DNA of 64,000 bases, taken from Colwellia hornerae. Its GTDB lineage: Bacteria; Pseudomonadota; Gammaproteobacteria; Enterobacterales; Alteromonadaceae. The position numbers were made by a program, and so were the translations under genes. This document shows positions 54,459 through 64,000 of the stretch, piece by piece (position 1 is the stretch's first letter; each line of letters begins with the position of its first letter). Under the pieces are notes generated by a model. It saw only the letters and a list, made by a program, of their open reading frames with translations. It searched no databases and was not told the origin of the DNA. The stretch lies in assembly GCF_007954355.1 (NCBI RefSeq), contig NZ_VOLR01000001.1, positions 186,001 to 250,000 on the forward strand, in the 5' to 3' direction.

Positions 54459-55139
54459 TTAGCGTCTTTGCGACTTCTGCGGTAATAAAATACACTCTTC
54501 ATCGAGGTAAGGTATATCCAAATCAATCAGTACTATGGCTCGTTGTTGATGACAAAAGTAGACTTTAATACCTTCACGAAAATGTCCTTCCACCGCTTTA
54601 CCCACTTGGTAAGCTGTTTTGATGATTTCTTTATTAATGCGAAAAGGGTCTTTAACTAAAAAATCTCTATTTAACCACCAAATAACTTCTAAACCTTCTT
54701 TGTTTGCATATTCAGAAAGTTTTTGAAAGAGGGTTTCACCTAAGCGAAATGGGTGGTTTTCATTGGCGCCACGCCAGTTTTTTCGTAAGGGGCGCGTTAC
54801 CATGCGTCGAGCTTCAAGTAACTTGACGATGTCGCCTTTGGGTTCTTGTAAATAAACGATATTATTGCGAATTTTTGGTCCTGAACTGCCATCATCGCCA
54901 TGTAAATTAGCATAAAAACGAGATAAACCATCCGCTGCCGCATTATTACTTTTTATTATTGGAGTAGAGGGCTCTGTCGCTAAAACCGCTTTATCTGCAG
55001 GTTTAATAAGCGCAACTTCTGCTGTTACCGTAATATCTTCTTCCAAAGAAGAAAACAGCTCTTCTTGGTTGTCAAATAAGAAAAAAGCTAAAGTAATTAG
55101 AATTGAGCCAAAAATAATGTTGCGTAACCAAAAGTTCAT
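54459..55139 (-). CDS. Membrane-anchored hypothetical protein with TcpQ/PilL-like C-terminal domain
   Basis: A 226-aa protein with one N-terminal hydrophobic helix (NIIFGSILITLAFFLFDNQ), an acidic disordered linker, and a compact C-terminal domain (RLGETLFQKLSEYANKEGLE ... WWLNRDFLVKDPFRINKEII). The latter resembles the toxin-coregulated-pilus Q / PilL N-terminal type, the fold often seen in secretin partners. The match is moderate. It probably faces the periplasm. Neighbours are glnE (convergent) and lpxL, so the role is unclear. Confidence 0.6.
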   Translation of the reverse strand: MNFWLRNIIFGSILITLAFFLFDNQEELFSSLEEDITVTAEVALIKPADKAVLATEPSTPIIKSNNAAADGLSRFYANLHGDDGSSGPKIRNNIVYLQEPKGDIVKLLEARRMVTRPLRKNWRGANENHPFRLGETLFQKLSEYANKEGLEVIWWLNRDFLVKDPFRINKEIIKTAYQVGKAVEGHFREGIKVYFCHQQRAIVLIDLDIPYLDEECILLPQKSQRR

Positions 55140-55256
55140 ATAACGCTTTCTTAGTTATGAGGCCATATGGAAAATTCCAGTATGATGTACCTATAATAAA
55201 TACTACCATACTGAAAAGTTGTTATTTATACAATGTTGATGATTTCAGCCTTTAAC

Positions 55257-56195
55257 TTATTTGTAGAGTGAAGGGTCATCTTCATTGGGTCTTGTTTTAA
55301 AACGTCGATGTAACCACATATATTGTTCAGGTTTAAACATGATAGCTTTTTCTAGTTCTTGATTGATGCGAATAACATCAGCCTCATCATCATCGGTAGG
55401 AAAATTCTCCATCATCGGTTTTATTTCTAAGGTGTATCCGCTGCCATCGTCATTTCTGGTTGGTATGAGTATATGATTTTGTACGTTTTTCTGGCGAGCA
55501 AAGATTAATGTCCCCGTAGTTGTTGCCGCATCAGGTACCGCAAAAAAAGGCACAAATAAACTACGATTTCGACCATAATCTTGATCGGGCAAATAAACAC
55601 AAACTTCCTTATCACGTAGTGCCTTCATTAAGCCCTTAACGTCGCGCTTACCCAACATGTATTTATTGGAGCGGCCACGACCTCTGAACTGAAAAAATTC
55701 CATCAGTTGATTATTGTGCGGGCGATAAAAAACCACGGTAGGGTGTCCAGTACCAATGCCACGACAGTTAATTTCTACACTTAAGTAATGCATAGTTAAG
55801 AGTAAAACCCCTTTACCTTCTCGATGGGCTTTTTCTAAATGCTCAAGGCCAACAACCTTGGTTTTTCGTCTAACTCGCCAATCTGGCCACCACCAGCCCA
55901 TGCCGGTTTCAAATAAGGCGATGCCAGTGTTTTCAAAGTTTTTCTTTAAAATACGGGTACGTTCTTGTGACGACATCTCTGGAAAACACAGTTGTAAGTT
56001 TTTCATCGCTACCGTTTTGCGACTTGAGCCTATTTTATACAGTAAACGCCCGAGCATTCTGCCGAGCATTAATTGTAATTTATAAGGCAACCATGAAATG
56101 GTATAGAGAATAATTACCCCAAACCAAGTTAACCAATACTTAGGTAATAGGAAGGATATTTTAAAATCAGGTTGTAAAACTTTATTTTTACTCAC
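55257..56195 (-). CDS. lpxL: Lipid A biosynthesis late acyltransferase LpxL (HtrB family)
   Basis: Adds a secondary acyl chain (laurate type) to Kdo2-lipid IVA at the inner membrane. The 312-aa protein has an N-terminal membrane helix (WLTWFGVIILYTISWLPY), the catalytic HX4E motif in LTMHYLSVEINCRG and the later PDQDYGRNRSLFVPFFAVPD, both typical of LpxL/LpxM. LpxL is favoured over LpxM by general likeness; the chain used is not decidable. It is divergent from hldE, another lipopolysaccharide gene, 84 bases away. Confidence 0.87.
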   Translation of the reverse strand: MSKNKVLQPDFKISFLLPKYWLTWFGVIILYTISWLPYKLQLMLGRMLGRLLYKIGSSRKTVAMKNLQLCFPEMSSQERTRILKKNFENTGIALFETGMGWWWPDWRVRRKTKVVGLEHLEKAHREGKGVLLLTMHYLSVEINCRGIGTGHPTVVFYRPHNNQLMEFFQFRGRGRSNKYMLGKRDVKGLMKALRDKEVCVYLPDQDYGRNRSLFVPFFAVPDAATTTGTLIFARQKNVQNHILIPTRNDDGSGYTLEIKPMMENFPTDDDEADVIRINQELEKAIMFKPEQYMWLHRRFKTRPNEDDPSLYK

Positions 56196-56279
56196 GGGAT
56201 GATGTCAACTCATTGAAATTCATGTGATACAATATTAACCATTATATCTGTATATCCATAAAGAGTTAAGAGGCATAGG

Positions 56280-57704
56280 ATGAAAGTAGACATTCCCGCT
56301 TTTGAGCAAGCAAGTGTATTGGTTGTTGGTGATATTATGTTAGATCGATATTGGTACGGTCCAACACATCGTATATCGCCAGAGGCGCCAGTTCCCGTTG
56401 TCAAAATTAATCAAGATGAACATCGCCCCGGCGGTGCAGCTAATGTTGCATTAAACATCGCTTCCATTGGTGGAAGGGCGACTCTCGTTGGTATCACCGG
56501 CGATGATGAAGCCGCTCAGCATTTGCAAAAAAAGCTATCAGCGCTAAATATTCATTGTGAATTTGATCAACAAGCTAATATTCCAACGATCACTAAATTA
56601 CGTGTGATGAGTCGTAATCAGCAATTAATTCGCTTAGACTTTGAAGAATCTCTGAGCGAAGTAAATAAAAAAGTACTTGAAGAAAAAGTGGCGGCCCAGT
56701 TGGTTAACCATGACTTACTCTTGCTGTCTGATTATAGTAAAGGCACATTATCTGACGTTCAAAATTTAATTGCTATCGCCAAAAAACAAGGAAAAGCTGT
56801 TTTAGTTGATCCCAAAGGTACTGATTTTGAACGCTACCGTGGCGCGACATTATTAACGCCAAACTTATCAGAGTTTGAAGCTGTGGTTGGTGCATGTAAA
56901 ACAGAAAATGATATTGTCACTAAAGGTCAGGCACTTTTAGTCCATCTTGATTTAGAGGCAATGTTAGTGACGCGCAGTGAACAAGGGATGACCTTACTTC
57001 GCCGAGATCATGAAGAATTCCATTTACCAACTCGCGCGCGTGAAGTCTATGATGTAACTGGTGCTGGCGATACTGTTATCGCGACACTTGCTTTGGCGAT
57101 TGCAGCAAAAGCTGACTATGCCCAAGCGAGTGCTTTAGCCAATATTGCCGCCGGTATTGTTGTTGGTAAACTGGGTACATCAACCGTTAGCGAAGCCGAA
57201 TTATTAGCTGAAATCTCTCAAGGACAAGAAAGTGGCTTTGGTGTTGTTAGCGAAGAGCAATTAAAAATTGCGGTTAAATTAGCAAAAGCTCGTGGTGAAA
57301 ATATCGTCATGACCAATGGCTGTTTTGATATTTTACATGCTGGCCATGTGTCATATTTAACCCATGCCGGTACTTTAGGTACTCGTTTGATTGTTGCTGT
57401 TAATGACGATGCTTCAGTAAAAAGATTAAAAGGCAGTGGACGGCCAGTTAATCCTACCGATAGACGAATGGCGGTTTTAGCTGGATTAGGTGCTGTTGAT
57501 TGGGTGGTGAGTTTCTCTGAAGACACCCCGCAACGTATTATCAGTAATATTCTCCCTGATATTTTAGTTAAAGGTGGTGATTATAAGGTTGAAGATATTG
57601 CTGGTGGTAAAGAAGTGATGGCCAATGGTGGCACGGTTAAAGTGCTTAACTTTGAAGAAGGTATTTCAACGACCGATATCATCAACTCTATTCGTTTGAA
57701 GTAG
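56280..57704 (+). CDS. hldE: Bifunctional heptose kinase/adenylyltransferase HldE
   Basis: Makes ADP-glycero-manno-heptose for the LPS inner core in two steps. The 474-aa protein has an N-terminal PfkB/ribokinase domain ([38 protein letters not shown] and the catalytic [14 protein letters not shown] near 260). The C-terminal nucleotidyltransferase domain has [17 protein letters not shown] (near 345) and ILVKGGDY. The length is that of fused enzymes such as E. coli HldE. Shared promoter region with lpxL. Confidence 0.96.
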   Translation: MKVDIPAFEQASVLVVGDIMLDRYWYGPTHRISPEAPVPVVKINQDEHRPGGAANVALNIASIGGRATLVGITGDDEAAQHLQKKLSALNIHCEFDQQANIPTITKLRVMSRNQQLIRLDFEESLSEVNKKVLEEKVAAQLVNHDLLLLSDYSKGTLSDVQNLIAIAKKQGKAVLVDPKGTDFERYRGATLLTPNLSEFEAVVGACKTENDIVTKGQALLVHLDLEAMLVTRSEQGMTLLRRDHEEFHLPTRAREVYDVTGAGDTVIATLALAIAAKADYAQASALANIAAGIVVGKLGTSTVSEAELLAEISQGQESGFGVVSEEQLKIAVKLAKARGENIVMTNGCFDILHAGHVSYLTHAGTLGTRLIVAVNDDASVKRLKGSGRPVNPTDRRMAVLAGLGAVDWVVSFSEDTPQRIISNILPDILVKGGDYKVEDIAGGKEVMANGGTVKVLNFEEGISTTDIINSIRLK

Positions 57705-57761
57705 TCGACTTATTTTAACTGGTATTATTTAACCGGTATTATTAACTCGGTTAATGCGGAA

Positions 57762-57795
57762 ATATGAAAGCAGCTAAATTTAGCTGCTTTCATAT
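57762..57795. terminator. Bidirectional terminator between hldE and rdgC
   Basis: A perfect 34-bp palindrome, ATATGAAAGCAGCTAAA and its complement, lies between convergent genes. The ends are AT-rich, but no pure T-run follows. Position and symmetry suggest a shared terminator. Confidence 0.7.
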
Positions 57796-57822
57796 CCAAA
57801 GACGTTAGTCAGCTAAAGCGTA

Positions 57823-58743
57823 TTAACTCTCTAAGTAATCTGTTGCTTTAACATTGAATTCGGCGAGTAAGTCATTAATCAAACGATTAATCTCTCCAGC
57901 CATTAAGGCAAAGTCGGCATCAAGTTTTGCGATAACGTCATCACCATCTATATCGTCATTTTGCTCTTGTAAGACATCAAAAAACTTTAAACGTTTAATG
58001 GCTAAATCGTCACAAAGAATAAACGACATCGCCTCATCCCATTCAAGAGCTAATTTCACTACGTATTTATCAGCATCTAAATGCGTTTTAATTTCATCGC
58101 TATCTAGGTCTTGATTTTTAACGCGAACGACCGCGCCATCATCACCTAAGGCATGAAACTCTGCTTCCATACCTAAGGTAAAGTTGTCGCCAATACTTTT
58201 CTCGTTTAACCAGTCGGTCATTAATTCATCGGGCGCTTTTTCTGGAGAAACACTGGTTACCGGTAAAGTACCAATAACTTTTCGCAACAAAGCTAATAAA
58301 TCTTCAGCTTTACCGCGACTACCAGAATTTACCACAATAAGGTTATGCTCAGCATTGATGTAAGCATGGGTATCGGTGACACGAGAAAATGCCCGTGGTA
58401 GTAGTTCAAAAATAATGTCTTCTTTAAACTGCTCTCTTTCTTTTTTAGTTGCACTGCGCGCTTGTTCAACTTCAAGTTGAGCAATTTTTGCTTCAATCAT
58501 GTCTTTTACAACAGGAGCAGGAAGAATTTTTTCTTCTTTTCTTGCGCAAATTAACAGGTTGCCGTTAGCTGAGTGAACCGTTGAATGGCCATGTTTACCC
58601 AAAGCGTTTACCCAACCAAAATGGGATTGCTCTGTTGACCCACAAGGGGTGAATAAATGTTCAGCTAAGTGTTTTTCTAATTGATCTTCTGATAATGCAA
58701 AAGGGCGAGTAAATGTGAAAAAGTATAGGTTTTTGAACCACAT
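57823..58743 (-). CDS. rdgC: Recombination-associated protein RdgC
   Basis: Ring-forming DNA-binding protein that limits RecA-promoted recombination. The 306-aa product has the family opening MWFKNLYFFTFTRPF, FGWVNALGKHG, ELLPRAFSRVTDTHAYINAE and the C-terminal FDVLQEQNDDIDGDDVIAKL segment. Size is standard. It is monocistronic, convergent with hldE. Confidence 0.95.
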   Translation of the reverse strand: MWFKNLYFFTFTRPFALSEDQLEKHLAEHLFTPCGSTEQSHFGWVNALGKHGHSTVHSANGNLLICARKEEKILPAPVVKDMIEAKIAQLEVEQARSATKKEREQFKEDIIFELLPRAFSRVTDTHAYINAEHNLIVVNSGSRGKAEDLLALLRKVIGTLPVTSVSPEKAPDELMTDWLNEKSIGDNFTLGMEAEFHALGDDGAVVRVKNQDLDSDEIKTHLDADKYVVKLALEWDEAMSFILCDDLAIKRLKFFDVLQEQNDDIDGDDVIAKLDADFALMAGEINRLINDLLAEFNVKATDYLES

Positions 58744-58878
58744 AGAAGTTTCCTGCGCCGCTGGAACACTAAGTGCACCGGCTGATAAATTTTAAAAGAG
58801 CAATATAGTAACTTAAATATCAGCTATTAGCACTCACTTGCAGAGCCTTAAAGTTAAGATAGTGAAATGAAAATTACT

Positions 58879-60624
58879 TTAGCGCATATCATTAAATTCA
58901 ATATCATAGCTAAGACCATGTCCAGCCTCAGAATGTGCGACTATTGTGCCATTTAATGTGTCGGTAACTAATTCATTAATAATATGAGTGCCTAAGCCTG
59001 TGCCCCCAGTACCACTTTTGGTGGTATAAAAAGGGTCAAAAATTTGCGGTAATTTTTTTTGAGGAACACCAACGCCGTTGTCTTGGTAATGCAGATGTAA
59101 GCGTTCACCTTTAAGTTTTGCACCTATGGTAATAGTGCCACTGTCTATACCATCAAAGCCATGGATAATAGAATTGATGATCAGGTTGGTAAATATTTGC
59201 GAAATTGCCCCCGCATGGCAATAAATATCAATATTATCAGCACAATCTACATTAATCGTATGTTTGGTTTTTTTTAATTTAGGCTGTAATGACTGAATAA
59301 TTTCATGTAGGTATTGTGCAACATTAATCTGGCGCGTTTTATTGCTGGTTTGATCAACCGCGACTTGCTTGTAGCTAGTGATTAAGTCAGAGGCACGATT
59401 TAGATTGTTAAATAACAAATATAAACTTTGGTCAGCACTTTTTGTAAAGTCATCTAAAGAGCGTTTAGTTAACTTTTGGTTTTCGATATCATCTTTTAAC
59501 GAATTTAATAAATCTGATAAATAACTGGTTGAAGTAATACTGACACCAATGGGGGTGTTAATTTCATGGGATATCTCAGCCGATAACTTGCCTAAAATTG
59601 CCATTTTTTCTGCATCAAGTAAACGCTCTTGCGCCTTTTTGAGTTCTTGAATCGAGTTTTTTAATTCTTGATTGGTGTTTGTTAAGGTTTGTTCTGTTTG
59701 ACTGCGCCGAATATTTTCGGCTTTTAATTGTTTTTGTTGCTCAATAAGCTCGTGCTGTTGCTTATTCATTTCAAGCATTGTGGTACTCAGCGACGATGTT
59801 TTTTTAGCGACTTCTTGTTCTAGTATTAAATTTTGATCGTCGAGTTTATGATTCGCCATTAATATTTCTTGCTTTGCGGTACTCAGTCGATTTTGATATT
59901 GCACCAGTTCATCGAGCAGATTGTTATAGGCGCTTTGTAAAATGTTGAGTTCGTTATTCTCATAATTCATGGTGTGAAGTTTTGATGCTTCGGGATCGTC
60001 TATATCAAAATGATTAATTTGTTCGGTGAGGTCATTGAGCGGATTAGTTAATAAACTGGAAAAGGCGAGTGAAAATAAAATAACTAACGCGGCTGTTTTT
60101 ACCATCGCATTACCGATTAAGAAATATATACCCACTTCAATACGATCGAAAATAACCTCATTACTTGATATAAGAACGACGGTACCCACTTTAGTTGTTC
60201 GACCAGAAAACTCAAAGATAAGTTGAAATGAATGACCGAATAATCCTTCTGAAAAAGAATTAATGGCGGTAGATTCGCTATTCAAGGTTAATTTTTCTGG
60301 TTGATTAAACAGTTCATCTTCGGAAAACTCACCTAGTTGAGCAATGATTTGGCCATTCTCATCGGTGACAACAATCCCTTTGATTATAGGTATCGCGACT
60401 AATCCTACTGCAATATCGACAGCTTGCTGAGTGTTTAGCTCCCAAACAGCACGTGTTAAACTGCTGCTAAATGTTTTTTCTAAGGTCAGCAGTTCACTGT
60501 TGATATGGCTCTTAGTATTAATGTACTCAGCACCGATTTGCACGCAGGTGACAATAAAGGTTAAAACAAAATAAACCGAGAGTACCCGGGTCAATAGTTT
60601 TCGAGATATGCTTGTTACCTTCAT
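58879..60624 (-). CDS. Orphan membrane sensor histidine kinase
   Basis: A 581-aa kinase with two membrane helices (about residues 13-33 and 165-190) around a periplasmic sensing domain of about 130 residues. A HAMP-like segment, a long coiled coil (Gln/Glu-rich, about 230-335) and a DHp helix with phospho-His in LSAEISHEINTPIGVSITS follow. The ATPase domain has NLIINSIIHGFDG, YQDNGVGVP and GTGGTGLGTHIINEL. The DHp-ATPase part is close to that of the split kinase at 23.7-27.4 kb. No response regulator adjoins it, so its partner is unknown. Confidence 0.87.
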   Translation of the reverse strand: MKVTSISRKLLTRVLSVYFVLTFIVTCVQIGAEYINTKSHINSELLTLEKTFSSSLTRAVWELNTQQAVDIAVGLVAIPIIKGIVVTDENGQIIAQLGEFSEDELFNQPEKLTLNSESTAINSFSEGLFGHSFQLIFEFSGRTTKVGTVVLISSNEVIFDRIEVGIYFLIGNAMVKTAALVILFSLAFSSLLTNPLNDLTEQINHFDIDDPEASKLHTMNYENNELNILQSAYNNLLDELVQYQNRLSTAKQEILMANHKLDDQNLILEQEVAKKTSSLSTTMLEMNKQQHELIEQQKQLKAENIRRSQTEQTLTNTNQELKNSIQELKKAQERLLDAEKMAILGKLSAEISHEINTPIGVSITSTSYLSDLLNSLKDDIENQKLTKRSLDDFTKSADQSLYLLFNNLNRASDLITSYKQVAVDQTSNKTRQINVAQYLHEIIQSLQPKLKKTKHTINVDCADNIDIYCHAGAISQIFTNLIINSIIHGFDGIDSGTITIGAKLKGERLHLHYQDNGVGVPQKKLPQIFDPFYTTKSGTGGTGLGTHIINELVTDTLNGTIVAHSEAGHGLSYDIEFNDMR

Positions 60625-60953
60625 TTCATCTTCTTTATTATGATACCTACATTGATTTTAGACATTTTACGGTAGGTTAAAAGTATTTTCTGCTATATGA
60701 ATGATTTTTATTCAATATAAGGTGTTTTTATCTCTTTGCAAAGGTAATAACGTTTATCTTTTAAATTGCAGTAGCTAATACGAAGTATTTCTTAGTAAAA
60801 TTAAGATAAATTTATAAAATTGTCATAAACTTTTAAAAAAAGATTCATACTGTCACAAAAGTGTCATATAAATTAGGCAGAATATGCGGCAAATAATCAG
60901 TTAATTTTAATCGTTCTTAACATAAATAATTTTGACATCGATAAGGTATACAT
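60625..60953. other. Intergenic region between the orphan kinase and the porin gene
   Basis: An AT-rich stretch of about 330 bases. It contains the Pho box listed separately and a further half-like TTGTCATAAAC at 60820-60830. No ORF is credible. Confidence 0.6.
60850..60871 (+). promoter_or_regulatory. Pho box upstream of the porin gene
   Basis: Two 11-base direct repeats, CTGTCACAAAA and GTGTCATATAA, fit the PhoB-binding pattern (CTGTCAT plus AT-rich spacer, repeated). It is 83 bases before the ATG. Confidence 0.8.
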
Positions 60954-61880
60954 ATGAAACTTTCTTATAGCATTCTTGCTGCGGCATTATTATCAACTCT
61001 TTCTGTATCAGCATCTGCTGGTGATGTTGATATTTATGGTAAAGCCAATGTTACCGTTCAATCATCAGACGACGGCACTGGCTCTTACTCTGAAATTAAA
61101 AGTAACGCTTCACGTATTGGTTTTAAAGGTGGTCAAGATTTAGGTAATGGCCTTGAAGTTATTTTTAAAGCAGAGTTTCAAGTGGACCTTGATGGCGACA
61201 GTGACAAGGGTAATAGCATTACTGACCGTAATCAATACATAGGTTTAAAAGGCAACTTTGGTGAAGTATTGTTAGGGATTAACGATACGGTATTAAAGCA
61301 GTCACAAGGCAAGGTAGATTTATTCAGTGATTTAAACGGCGATATTAAGCAGCTTTGGAAAGGTGAGAACCGCATGAGTGACACGGTTACTTATAAATCA
61401 CCTAAGGTTAACGGTTTTCAATTGGGTGTTACTTATATTGCAGAAGATGCTTTAGATGGACAAGATGGCACCTCAATGGCTCTTTTTTATGGCGATAAAG
61501 CGCTTAAAAAATCTAAAATTTATGCTGCTATCGCGGTAGATTCAGAAGTAAAAGGTTATGATGCGGCCCGTTTAACTGTCCAGGGTAAGCTCGCTGGTTT
61601 TACGTTAGGTGCTATTGTTCACAGACAAGAAAAAGTTTCTGATGGCAGTGATGTCGAAGGTTTCTTATTTTCAGCAAAATACGGTTTTGATAAGATTACG
61701 GTTAAAGGACAAGTACAAACGGCTAATTATGATGGCGGTGATCACCGTTCAGGTATGACAGTTGGCGCTGATTACGCATTAGCTAAAAGTACTAAACTTT
61801 TCGCTTTTTACACGAGTTTTGATATAGATAATGAAGCTGATCAAGATTACTTGGCGGCGGGTATAGAATACAAGTTTTAG
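60954..61880 (+). CDS. Outer-membrane porin, probably phosphate-regulated
   Basis: A 308-aa general porin of the Gram-negative trimeric type: signal peptide (SILAAALLSTLSVSASA), first strand DVDIYGKANVTVQSS, conserved SRIGFKGGQDLGNGLEVIFK and RNQYIGLKGNFGEVLLG, and a C-terminal strand ending in Phe (LAAGIEYKF), as needed for BAM-assisted insertion. A Pho box upstream and phoB downstream suggest a PhoE/OprP-like role in phosphate starvation. Anion selectivity is not shown by the sequence. Confidence 0.87.
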   Translation: MKLSYSILAAALLSTLSVSASAGDVDIYGKANVTVQSSDDGTGSYSEIKSNASRIGFKGGQDLGNGLEVIFKAEFQVDLDGDSDKGNSITDRNQYIGLKGNFGEVLLGINDTVLKQSQGKVDLFSDLNGDIKQLWKGENRMSDTVTYKSPKVNGFQLGVTYIAEDALDGQDGTSMALFYGDKALKKSKIYAAIAVDSEVKGYDAARLTVQGKLAGFTLGAIVHRQEKVSDGSDVEGFLFSAKYGFDKITVKGQVQTANYDGGDHRSGMTVGADYALAKSTKLFAFYTSFDIDNEADQDYLAAGIEYKF

Positions 61881-61902
61881 TTAATCGCTATATAGTGATG
61901 AT

Positions 61903-61930
61903 AAAAAGCGACTTTTTGGTCGCTTTTTTT
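61903..61930 (+). terminator. Terminator of the porin gene
   Basis: AAAAAGCGAC and GTCGCTTTTT form a 10-bp stem around a 6-base loop and continue into TT. Confidence 0.9.
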
Positions 61931-61985
61931 ATAACTAGCTTTTTGCATGAAGATAAATGAATTAAACTTGTTGTGTGTAATATAA

Positions 61986-62007
61986 ATGTCATAAATAGTT
62001 ATCACAA
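61986..62007 (+). promoter_or_regulatory. Pho box upstream of phoB
   Basis: ATGTCATAAAT and AGTTATCACAA are two 11-base repeats of the PhoB-binding type, 42 bases before the phoB ATG. Autoregulation by PhoB is usual. Confidence 0.7.
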
Positions 62008-62048
62008 TGGTCAACAAGTAAAGTGTAGTTAGACAACGGGAAGTTTAC

Positions 62049-62750
62049 ATGAATAGACAAATATTGGTTGTTGAAGATGAAGCGCCGATCAGGGAAATGA
62101 TTACTTTTGTATTAGAGCAAAATGGCTTTAATGCTATTGAAGCAGAAGACTACGAACAGGCTAAAGCAAAGATTGTTGAGCCGTATCCTGATTTGATTTT
62201 ACTCGATTGGATGTTGCCAGGAGGTACAGGTGTTAAACTGGCTAAGTCATTAAAACAGAATGAATATACGCGCTCTATTCCTATTATAATGTTAACTGCT
62301 CGTGCCGATGAAGATGACAAAGTTAAAGGTTTTGATGCCGGCGTTGATGATTATGTCACCAAACCCTTTTCACCAAAAGAACTTATCGCACGTATCAAAG
62401 CCGTTATTCGCAGAGTTTCCCCTACGGCGCTTGAAGAAGCCATTGAATTTCATGGTATGAAACTTGATCCCATTGCCCATCGTGTTTCAATTAACGACAG
62501 ATCACTTGAACTAGGGCCGACAGAGTTTCGTTTATTACACTTTTTTATGACCCATACCGAGCGTGTTTATAGCCGTGAACAATTACTTGATAATGTTTGG
62601 GGTACCAATGTTTATGTAGAAGACCGCACGGTAGATGTTCATATTAGACGATTACGTAAAGCAATTACTGGCGAAGGGCATGAAGATTTTATTCAAACCG
62701 TTCGAGGCTCTGGCTACCGATTCTCTGGAAAGCTTAAAACGAGTGTGTAA
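62049..62750 (+). CDS. phoB: Phosphate regulon response regulator PhoB
   Basis: A 233-aa OmpR/PhoB-family regulator. The receiver has acidic [11 protein letters not shown], the phospho-acceptor Asp in [13 protein letters not shown] (near residue 53), and the switch residues in [12 protein letters not shown] and [12 protein letters not shown]. The winged-helix domain reads [15 protein letters not shown] and [18 protein letters not shown], very like E. coli PhoB. phoR follows after 48 bases. Confidence 0.96.
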   Translation: MNRQILVVEDEAPIREMITFVLEQNGFNAIEAEDYEQAKAKIVEPYPDLILLDWMLPGGTGVKLAKSLKQNEYTRSIPIIMLTARADEDDKVKGFDAGVDDYVTKPFSPKELIARIKAVIRRVSPTALEEAIEFHGMKLDPIAHRVSINDRSLELGPTEFRLLHFFMTHTERVYSREQLLDNVWGTNVYVEDRTVDVHIRRLRKAITGEGHEDFIQTVRGSGYRFSGKLKTSV

Positions 62751-62798
62751 TATATAAGTATGCATTTTATTATTATTTATAGGTAAAAACGACTCACT

Positions 62799-64000
62799 AT
62801 GTATTTTCGTTTATCCGTAAAAAGTATTATCACGCGTTTATTGACTATATTGTCGATAAGCGCGTGCTTTGGTTTTTTAATTGGCCAAACTCTCTTAGTG
62901 CTCTGTATCAGTACGCTGGTTATTTTATGTTGGCACTATCATCACTTACTTAAATTGATTAAATGGCTGTGGCGCAGTAAGTCACTTTCTCCTCCGCAAT
63001 CTGAAGGTATTTGGGGAAAAATATATGATGGCTTGTATCGACAGATCAGGCAGCACCGTCACAAACAAAAACAACTAAACGAGAGAATTAGAAAATTCAG
63101 GGATGGTGCTGAAGCATTACCTGATGCTGCTTTGGTCTTGTCCGATGAACTGACTATTTTGTGGGGCAATAAAAAAGCTCAACGTATTTTAGGCATTCGT
63201 TGGCCTAGTGATGTTGGTCAACGCATTGATAACCTTATTCGTTTTCCTGAGTTCTCTAAGTATCTAGAGTTAGGTAATTTTGAACAGCCTTGTCATATCA
63301 TTTCACCTATTAACAGCGAGTTACAGTTAGAACTACGTTTAATGGCTTATGGAAGTGACCAAGTACTCTTTCTTGCCCGAGACGTCAGTAAAATTAAAAG
63401 ATTAGAAGAAATGCGGCGTGACTTTGTTGCCAATGTTTCTCATGAACTCAAAACACCGCTGACGGTGGTGCGTGGTTATGTCGAAATGATACTGACCACT
63501 GAGCATGCGCTCGAGCCTCATTGGCAAAAAGCTTTTACTACTATCGAAACTCAAGTATCACGGATGGACCGTTTAGTAGAGCAGTTATTGGTTTTATCTC
63601 GAGTAGAAAATCACGCCGAGGAAGAAAATAAACAACTGGTTGATATGCCTAAACTGATTAAAACATTGGTCGACGATGCCACTTGGCTTAATCAAGAGAA
63701 ACAGCATAAAATTACCGCTGATCTTAGCGATGATTTATGGATTGAGGGCATAGATACTGAATTGAAAAGTGCTTGTGTTAACTTAATATCGAATGCGATT
63801 GCTTATACGCCTGCGCATGGTTCTGTGCACATTGTATGGCAACGAAGTGGTAACAAGGCTAAATTTTCCGTTAAAGATAATGGTCCAGGTATTCGTCCGG
63901 AGCATGTTAACCGGATCACCGAGCGGTTCTTTAGAGTAGACAAGTCACGTTCTCGTGATACCGGTGGTTCAGGGTTAGGCTTATCAATTGTTAAGCATGT
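62799..64000 (+). CDS. phoR: Phosphate regulon sensor histidine kinase PhoR (3' end outside window)
   Basis: The frame from ATG 62799 is open to the window end (400 codons). Two N-terminal membrane helices (about residues 12-43) with a tiny periplasmic loop are followed by a basic linker, a PAS domain (about 100-195, DAALVLSDELTILWGNKKAQ), the DHp helix with phospho-His in VANVSHELKTPLTVVRGYVE and most of the ATPase domain (NLISNAIAYTPA, DNGPGI, GGSGLGLSIVKH at the very end). The gene order phoB-phoR and this architecture fit PhoR. Only the last part of the ATPase domain is missing. Confidence 0.95.
   Translation, partial: MYFRLSVKSIITRLLTILSISACFGFLIGQTLLVLCISTLVILCWHYHHLLKLIKWLWRSKSLSPPQSEGIWGKIYDGLYRQIRQHRHKQKQLNERIRKFRDGAEALPDAALVLSDELTILWGNKKAQRILGIRWPSDVGQRIDNLIRFPEFSKYLELGNFEQPCHIISPINSELQLELRLMAYGSDQVLFLARDVSKIKRLEEMRRDFVANVSHELKTPLTVVRGYVEMILTTEHALEPHWQKAFTTIETQVSRMDRLVEQLLVLSRVENHAEEENKQLVDMPKLIKTLVDDATWLNQEKQHKITADLSDDLWIEGIDTELKSACVNLISNAIAYTPAHGSVHIVWQRSGNKAKFSVKDNGPGIRPEHVNRITERFFRVDKSRSRDTGGSGLGLSIVKH

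Noticed and set aside
57762-57795. 34-bp palindrome as a regulator binding site
   Set aside because: It lies between convergent genes, where a shared terminator is the simpler reading.

Overview
The window reads as chromosomal DNA of a marine, psychrophile-like gammaproteobacterium of the order Alteromonadales, most probably Colwellia or a close relative. The grounds are AT-rich coding sequence, Proteobacteria-type glnE/hldE/lpxL/rdgC/phoBR genes, a GlrK-QseG-GlrR triad, two proteobacterial cobalamin riboswitches and respiratory NO-reductase genes. The genus is an inference from gene content, not a database match. I see no rRNA, tRNA, prophage, transposase or CRISPR array.

Layout. 1-11.8 kb is a cobalamin uptake and salvage locus. 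A promoter and B12 riboswitch precede btuD-btuC-cobT-cobS-cobU-cobQ-btuF on the + strand. On the - strand a second promoter and riboswitch drive btuB and a beta-propeller lipoprotein that resembles the role of Bacteroides BtuG. 12.1-16.8 kb holds a MarR regulator, the GlrR/QseG/GlrK envelope-stress system and a divergent secreted EF-hand protein whose upstream region carries two GlrR-type sites and a sigma-54 promoter. 16.9-20.9 kb has housekeeping genes (rsuA, a RIO kinase, a DUF6172-like protein, an MltB-like transglycosylase) and a 123-bp tandem duplication at the mltB 3' end.

21.1-29.1 kb is a decaying region: a NirN-like cytochrome c/d1 protein, an uroporphyrinogen-III methyltransferase without a start codon, a large hybrid sensor kinase split by an in-frame TAA, a LysR remnant and a 5'-truncated KamA gene joined to it. 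29.1-31.0 kb has an esterase and a cupredoxin whose 3' end is repeated nearly three times (197-bp period). 31.2-38.5 kb is a self-contained ABC exporter plus NtrC/NtrY-type two-component system with its own sigma-54 promoter and dyad. 38.7-44.2 kb holds an unrecognised gene and the NO reductase cluster norQ-norE-norF-orf126-norC-norB, with two perfect FNR-type boxes and no norD.

44.4-51.5 kb is an envelope-stress cluster: an Lpp-like lipoprotein, a K+ channel, a possible double ribbon-helix-helix protein, DUF2491, PspA, DUF2170, a membrane aminopropyltransferase, DUF350 and a Ser/Arg/Tyr-rich lipoprotein. Three copies of the palindrome GACATA-N-TATGTC flank its transcription units. 51.5-64 kb holds glnE, a TcpQ-like protein, lpxL, hldE, rdgC, an orphan kinase, a porin, phoB and the 5' part of phoR. 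The porin and phoB are each preceded by a Pho box.

The strongest leads are the GACATA-regulated Psp/polyamine/channel cluster with its possible own regulator, the GlrR-sigma-54-EF-hand circuit, the BtuG-like lipoprotein, the self-regulated ABC/two-component locus and the nonsense-split kinase.
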